Assembly (NCBI GenBank): GCA_903838095.1
Contig: CAILXE010000470.1
Coordinates: forward strand, 1 to 9,218
Origin: an uncultured Chlorobiaceae bacterium
GTDB lineage: Bacteria > Bacteroidota > Chlorobiia > Chlorobiales > Chlorobiaceae
DNA: 9,218 nt
Direction of reading: 5' to 3'
In this document: one piece after another, positions 7,222-9,218 of the stretch
Numbering within the stretch: the first letter of the stretch is position 1
Layout of the letters: every line of letters starts with the position of its first letter
Notes under the pieces: model-generated
The model's database searches: none
The model's input: only the letters and a program-made list of their open reading frames with translations
Told to the model about the DNA's origin: nothing
Made by a program: the position numbers and the translations under genes

Positions 7222-7238
7222 GAGCAACTCAGTTGCTC
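7222..7238. repeat. Perfect short inverted repeat across the amidase stop codon
   Basis: GAGCAACT (7222-7229) and AGTTGCTC (7231-7238) are exact reverse complements around a single C. The amidase TGA stop (7229-7231) is at its centre. As RNA it could form a stem of about 6-7 bp with a small loop. There is no T-tract after it on the minus strand, so it is not a standard intrinsic terminator. It may be an mRNA 3'-end structure, a weak protein site or chance. Confidence 0.4.
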
Positions 7239-8956
7239 ATTGAAGCCATCGTTGAGGTTTCGTAATTCTTGCGGAAGGTCAGCACGCCCTGAAAAATACC
7301 ATAGGCAATTTTTGCCTGTTCATTGCGATCTTGAAGATGCTGCTCCTCTTCAGGATTTGACAAATACCCCACCTCTACCAGAGTGCTCGGCATGGAAGGC
7401 GTCCATAACACCATAAAGCTCGCCTGGCGCACTCCGCGACTGCTGTTGGTCTGCCTCATCTCCACCGGCTTGAGAATATCCTGTGCAAGAGTTGTCGACT
7501 GCTTGGCAAAAGCATTCTGCGCCATGCTGCTCATAATGAGATACTCCTCAGTAAACCCCTTGTATTCAACCTGATAATCCGCCTCTTTACGGATAACCGA
7601 GTTTTCAAACATGGCGACATCAAGAGCTGCCTTGTTTTTGTTCGAACCAAGAATATAAACCTCAGAACCACTGGCCGCACGGTTCGGACTTGCATTGCAA
7701 TGCACGCTGATAAAGAGTTTGCCTCCGTTGCGGTTGGCTATTTTGCCGCGTTCATGCAAAGGAATAAAGGTGTCATCCCTTCTGGTGTAGATCACCCGTA
7801 CATCCGGCCACTTTTGTTCAATAAATTCACCAAGGTCTCTGACAATGTTCAGAACAACATCTTTTTCACGAGTTCCGTTTCCTCCAATGGCTCCTGGATC
7901 CTTTCCGCCATGACCGGCATCAAGCACAATAGTATCAAGCTTCCACTTTTCAACATCGCGATTGAGCACCTGTGCTATCTGCTGCTCCTTCTCCTTTCTG
8001 TGAATCTTTTCAACATCAGCATAACTGCGAACATAGAGCATATAACGGTTGTTCCTGTTATCCCGCTGAAAATCAACCGAATTAATGACAAATGAGCGGT
8101 TGTCAAAAGCAACCGTAAACTGCAATCCAGCACCTTCAAACTGTTTCGGAGTGATAGAGCGTACAATGCCGCTGTTATAAAGTTTCGATAATGCGCTGAC
8201 ATCGCAAGAGGCTTTTTCAAGTGTTAACACAGCTTTCCCGTCGGCATCAGGTTTGAGCAGTGAACCCTGTACTGGAGGGCCGGATGCAATAAAGCTCAGG
8301 ATCGCTCCATTAGCGCGCTTTTCAACCTCAATCCCGGTAATCACGGTTCTCTCAGCAACAACATGTGGAGAGTTCGCTGCGGTTGTTCTCGGCTCTCCAT
8401 TTCTGCCAAGCCCGATTGTGGCGACAGATTCTCCTGCACGATTTGACTTTACCGAAGCACTTATTCTGCCGGTCACGGCGTTATACTCAACATTCCGGTC
8501 CAGCCAGAGCGTAAAAAGCCGACATGCACTGGTGACTGACAGATAGATTTGTGTCTGTTTTTTTACGGGAGCAGACTGCATCTGAATGACTCTTTCAGGA
8601 ACATCAGGCACCCTTGAAACAATGCGGGCAAAATGATTGCCAATCAGGATAGCACAAAGCGGCGCTGACTTCCCTTCAGATGACTCAAGCACAACCCCGT
8701 CCGGATTTTTGCGATAACTCTGGCGCAAAGCTCTTGCCATGGACTCAATATCAATCAGAAGCTCTTTACCACTGTTCATGGCAAGCACCCTGACCGTATA
8801 ACCCTGATCATTTCCTGTTGAAACGACGAATGGCACTGTACTTTCAGCGGGCTTGACGGGAGGTACAGCATAAAGTGTGCCGCATAAACTTACCAGCAAA
8901 ATCAGCAGCGTCAGACCAGCCAGAGAAGAACGGATACGGAACAGAAGATGACGCAT
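7229..8956 (-). CDS. N-acetylmuramoyl-L-alanine amidase (Amidase_3), secreted
   Basis: Zinc peptidoglycan hydrolase that cleaves the bond between N-acetylmuramic acid and the stem peptide; it acts in the periplasm, typically in cell separation or wall turnover. It is 575 residues. The N-terminus is a signal peptide: positive MRHLLFRIR, a hydrophobic core (about 11-28), and likely cleavage after TLYA (residue 30). Residues about 31-330 are an accessory region; 203-310 looks AMIN-like, a fold that targets such enzymes to the envelope. The catalytic domain is about 340-562, with zinc ligands His349 (LDAGHGGKDPGA), Glu364 (GTREKDVVL) and His419 (ISVHCNA), and catalytic Glu528 (LVEVGYLSNPEE). An in-frame TGA 9 nt before the ATG fixes the start. 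It ends 106 bp before birA, and the bio operator lies between them. Confidence 0.93.
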   Translation of the reverse strand: MRHLLFRIRSSLAGLTLLILLVSLCGTLYAVPPVKPAESTVPFVVSTGNDQGYTVRVLAMNSGKELLIDIESMARALRQSYRKNPDGVVLESSEGKSAPLCAILIGNHFARIVSRVPDVPERVIQMQSAPVKKQTQIYLSVTSACRLFTLWLDRNVEYNAVTGRISASVKSNRAGESVATIGLGRNGEPRTTAANSPHVVAERTVITGIEVEKRANGAILSFIASGPPVQGSLLKPDADGKAVLTLEKASCDVSALSKLYNSGIVRSITPKQFEGAGLQFTVAFDNRSFVINSVDFQRDNRNNRYMLYVRSYADVEKIHRKEKEQQIAQVLNRDVEKWKLDTIVLDAGHGGKDPGAIGGNGTREKDVVLNIVRDLGEFIEQKWPDVRVIYTRRDDTFIPLHERGKIANRNGGKLFISVHCNASPNRAASGSEVYILGSNKNKAALDVAMFENSVIRKEADYQVEYKGFTEEYLIMSSMAQNAFAKQSTTLAQDILKPVEMRQTNSSRGVRQASFMVLWTPSMPSTLVEVGYLSNPEEEQHLQDRNEQAKIAYGIFQGVLTFRKNYETSTMASMSN

Positions 8957-9008
8957 GATTAATCAAATGCTATTTTTTCACGGAACATTATTGGACAAGA
9001 CTTTGATA

Positions 9009-9038
9009 ATAATAAAAAATATTTCGCCCGGCTGCCAA
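9009..9038 (-). promoter_or_regulatory. Candidate promoter for the amidase gene
   Basis: On the minus strand TTGGCA (9033-9038; 5 of 6 to the -35 consensus) is followed after 18 nt by TATTAT (9009-9014; 5 of 6 to the -10). Transcription would start near 9002, leaving a leader of about 45 nt to the amidase ATG at 8956. The region is AT-rich, so chance -10 matches are common; the paired -35 and sensible distance make this the best candidate here. Confidence 0.4.
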
Positions 9039-9181
9039 TAAAACCGTTAATTAGAGCCATTCGGAACAGATCGGCACAGGCATAGTATAAAAGTCAATAA
9101 TGGTAAAATTTGTTTTTTGTTGTTCAACGCCTATCTTTTTCAAAGTTTTTTTGTCAACGCTCTTACTCCCGGGACTGATCC

Positions 9182-9218
9182 ATGGCCTCAAAACCGTTAA
9201 CATTATCTGCCAGAAACA
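9182..9218 (+). CDS. Possible first codons of a divergent gene running off the right edge
   Basis: An ATG at 9182 opens a frame that stays open for the remaining 12 codons (MASKPLTLSARN). A partial ribosome-binding-like GGGA (9171-9174) lies 7 nt upstream. A divergent gene would explain the long AT-rich gap before the amidase. Twelve codons are too few to identify a product or to exclude chance. Confidence 0.25.
   Translation, partial: MASKPLTLSARN

Larger units (their letters stand above)
8957..9218. other. AT-rich noncoding stretch upstream of the amidase
   Basis: These 262 bases hold the amidase leader and its candidate promoter. They also contain two copies of AAAACCGTTAA (9040-9050 and 9190-9200), exactly 150 bp apart, and an isolated minus-strand TTGACA (9152-9157) with no good -10 after it. 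No terminator hairpin, tRNA or riboswitch is apparent. The right end may hold the start of a divergent gene. Confidence 0.5.

Noticed and set aside
7123..7227. 35-codon N-terminal extension of birA
   Set aside because: It would translate the BirA box and promoter, and the winged-helix domain begins right after the ATG at 7122.
9051..9203. Minus-strand 50-codon frame (ATG at 9203, TAA at 9051-9053) that is also open to the right edge
   Set aside because: The translation is not recognisable, the DNA is AT-rich with homopolymer runs, and it conflicts with a possible plus-strand start at 9182. It could be the tail of a gene beyond the edge, but nothing here supports that.

Overview
The window is 9.2 kb of ordinary-looking bacterial chromosome. 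Every confidently called gene lies on the minus strand. It holds a complete biotin biosynthesis cluster led by its own repressor/ligase gene. In transcription order (right to left) the genes are: a secreted N-acetylmuramoyl-L-alanine amidase, birA, bioB, bioF, bioG, bioC, bioD, bioA, and the 5' part of a long-chain acyl-CoA ligase that runs off the left edge. The stand-alone BioG/BioC pair and the anaerobe-type BioB suggest an obligate anaerobe of the Chlorobiota (green sulfur bacteria) or a close relative. This is inferred from protein character and gene order; no marker gene is present.

Region by region. Positions 1-488: N-terminal 162 residues of a FadD-like acyl-CoA ligase. Positions 507-6122: bioA, bioD, bioC, bioG, bioF and bioB, with gaps of 7-14 bp inside the cluster or short overlaps (bioC/bioD by 4 bp, bioG/bioC by 16 bp). 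Positions 6145-7122: birA, with an N-terminal winged-helix domain. Positions 7123-7228: a 106-bp gap carrying a BirA-box-like inverted repeat laid over a plausible promoter. Positions 7229-8956: the amidase. Positions 8957-9218: an AT-rich noncoding stretch with a likely amidase promoter and perhaps the first codons of a divergent gene.

How the genes work together. BioC methylates malonyl-ACP so that fatty acid synthesis can build the pimelate chain. BioG removes the methyl ester to give pimeloyl-ACP. BioF, BioA, BioD and BioB then convert it through KAPA, DAPA and dethiobiotin to biotin. BirA attaches biotin to carboxylases and, when loaded with biotinyl-AMP, probably represses the promoter in front of its own gene, and so the whole operon.

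The points most worth a second look are the BirA operator/promoter at 7161-7200, a BioB that lacks two of the classical [2Fe-2S] ligands, a TTG-started bioC with a perfect ribosome binding site inside bioG, and an acyl-CoA ligase at the operon's tail. I see no mobile element, CRISPR array, tRNA or rRNA.
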